Shown here piece by piece: positions 13,965-13,970 of a DNA stretch of 13,970 nucleotides. The stretch covers positions 1-13,970 of the forward strand of contig CANRMK010000019.1 of assembly GCA_947631715.1 (NCBI GenBank), given 5' to 3'. The stretch's first letter is position 1; each line of letters starts with the position of its first letter. The translations under genes were made by a program, and so were the position numbers. The notes below the pieces were generated by a model. That model was not told the origin of the DNA. It saw nothing but the letters and a program-made list of their open reading frames with translations, and did not search any database. Source of the DNA: an uncultured Acetatifactor sp. GTDB taxonomy: Bacteria; Bacillota; Clostridia; Lachnospirales; Lachnospiraceae.

Positions 13965-13970
13965 ATGAGC
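13965..13970 (+). CDS. Start of a further gene, cut by the window end
   Basis: AGGAGG (13952-13957) lies 7 nt before ATG 13965, which is followed by one serine codon at the edge. The start lies 20 nt after the ATPase stop, with no terminator between, so the gene probably continues the same operon. Its identity cannot be read. Confidence 0.6.

Noticed and set aside
13090..13965. 291-codon - strand open frame opposite the YjgR-type ATPase
   Set aside because: Antisense to the Walker B and coiled-coil coding region; the leucine and phenylalanine runs are the complement of lysine and glutamate codons.

Overview
The window looks like a chromosomal segment of a butyrate-forming, pectin-using member of the Clostridia, most likely Lachnospiraceae. 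The evidence is a ptb-buk butyrate module, strong AGGAGG-type ribosome binding sites, tightly packed co-directional genes, and a complete UxaC/UxaB/UxaA galacturonate branch next to a family 28 polygalacturonase. This taxonomic placement is inferred from gene content; no 16S or marker gene is present.

Layout. (1) 1-2425: a + strand operon of phosphate butyryltransferase, an unannotated 51-codon gene, and butyrate kinase. It starts from a plausible promoter at 13-41 with a roughly 165-nt hairpin-rich leader and ends in a hairpin at 2386-2419. (2) 2430-3336: an AraC-family regulator on the - strand with its own extended -10 promoter. (3) 3371-5983: a - strand operon of a LacI-family regulator followed by uxaC. 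(4) 6029-9166: a divergent + strand operon uxaB-uxaA. The 187 bp between the lacI and uxaB start codons hold two near-consensus divergent promoters (each with a 17-bp spacer) and two copies of a 14-bp palindrome, one just downstream of each promoter. This is a clear picture of local control by the LacI-type protein. (5) 9237-13970: an orphan 173-aa gene with a faint GH105-like signature, an intracellular GH28 galacturonidase, a xylose-isomerase-like TIM-barrel protein with an intact metal-ligand set, a YjgR/DUF853 (HerA-like) ATPase, and the first two codons of another gene.

How the genes work together. The GH28 enzyme lacks a signal peptide, so it probably trims imported oligogalacturonides to galacturonate in the cytoplasm. 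UxaC isomerises galacturonate to tagaturonate, UxaB reduces it to altronate, and UxaA dehydrates that to 2-keto-3-deoxygluconate. KdgK, KdgA and any uronate transporter are not in the window. Carbon from this route could end as butyrate through Ptb and Buk, but those two are a separate transcription unit.

The less ordinary items are the coupled 51-aa gene between ptb and buk, the paired operators with a TpA centre, the 173-aa gene, the TIM-barrel protein of unknown substrate, and the ATPase riding at the end of the pectin operon. I see no tRNA, rRNA, CRISPR array, insertion sequence or phage gene.
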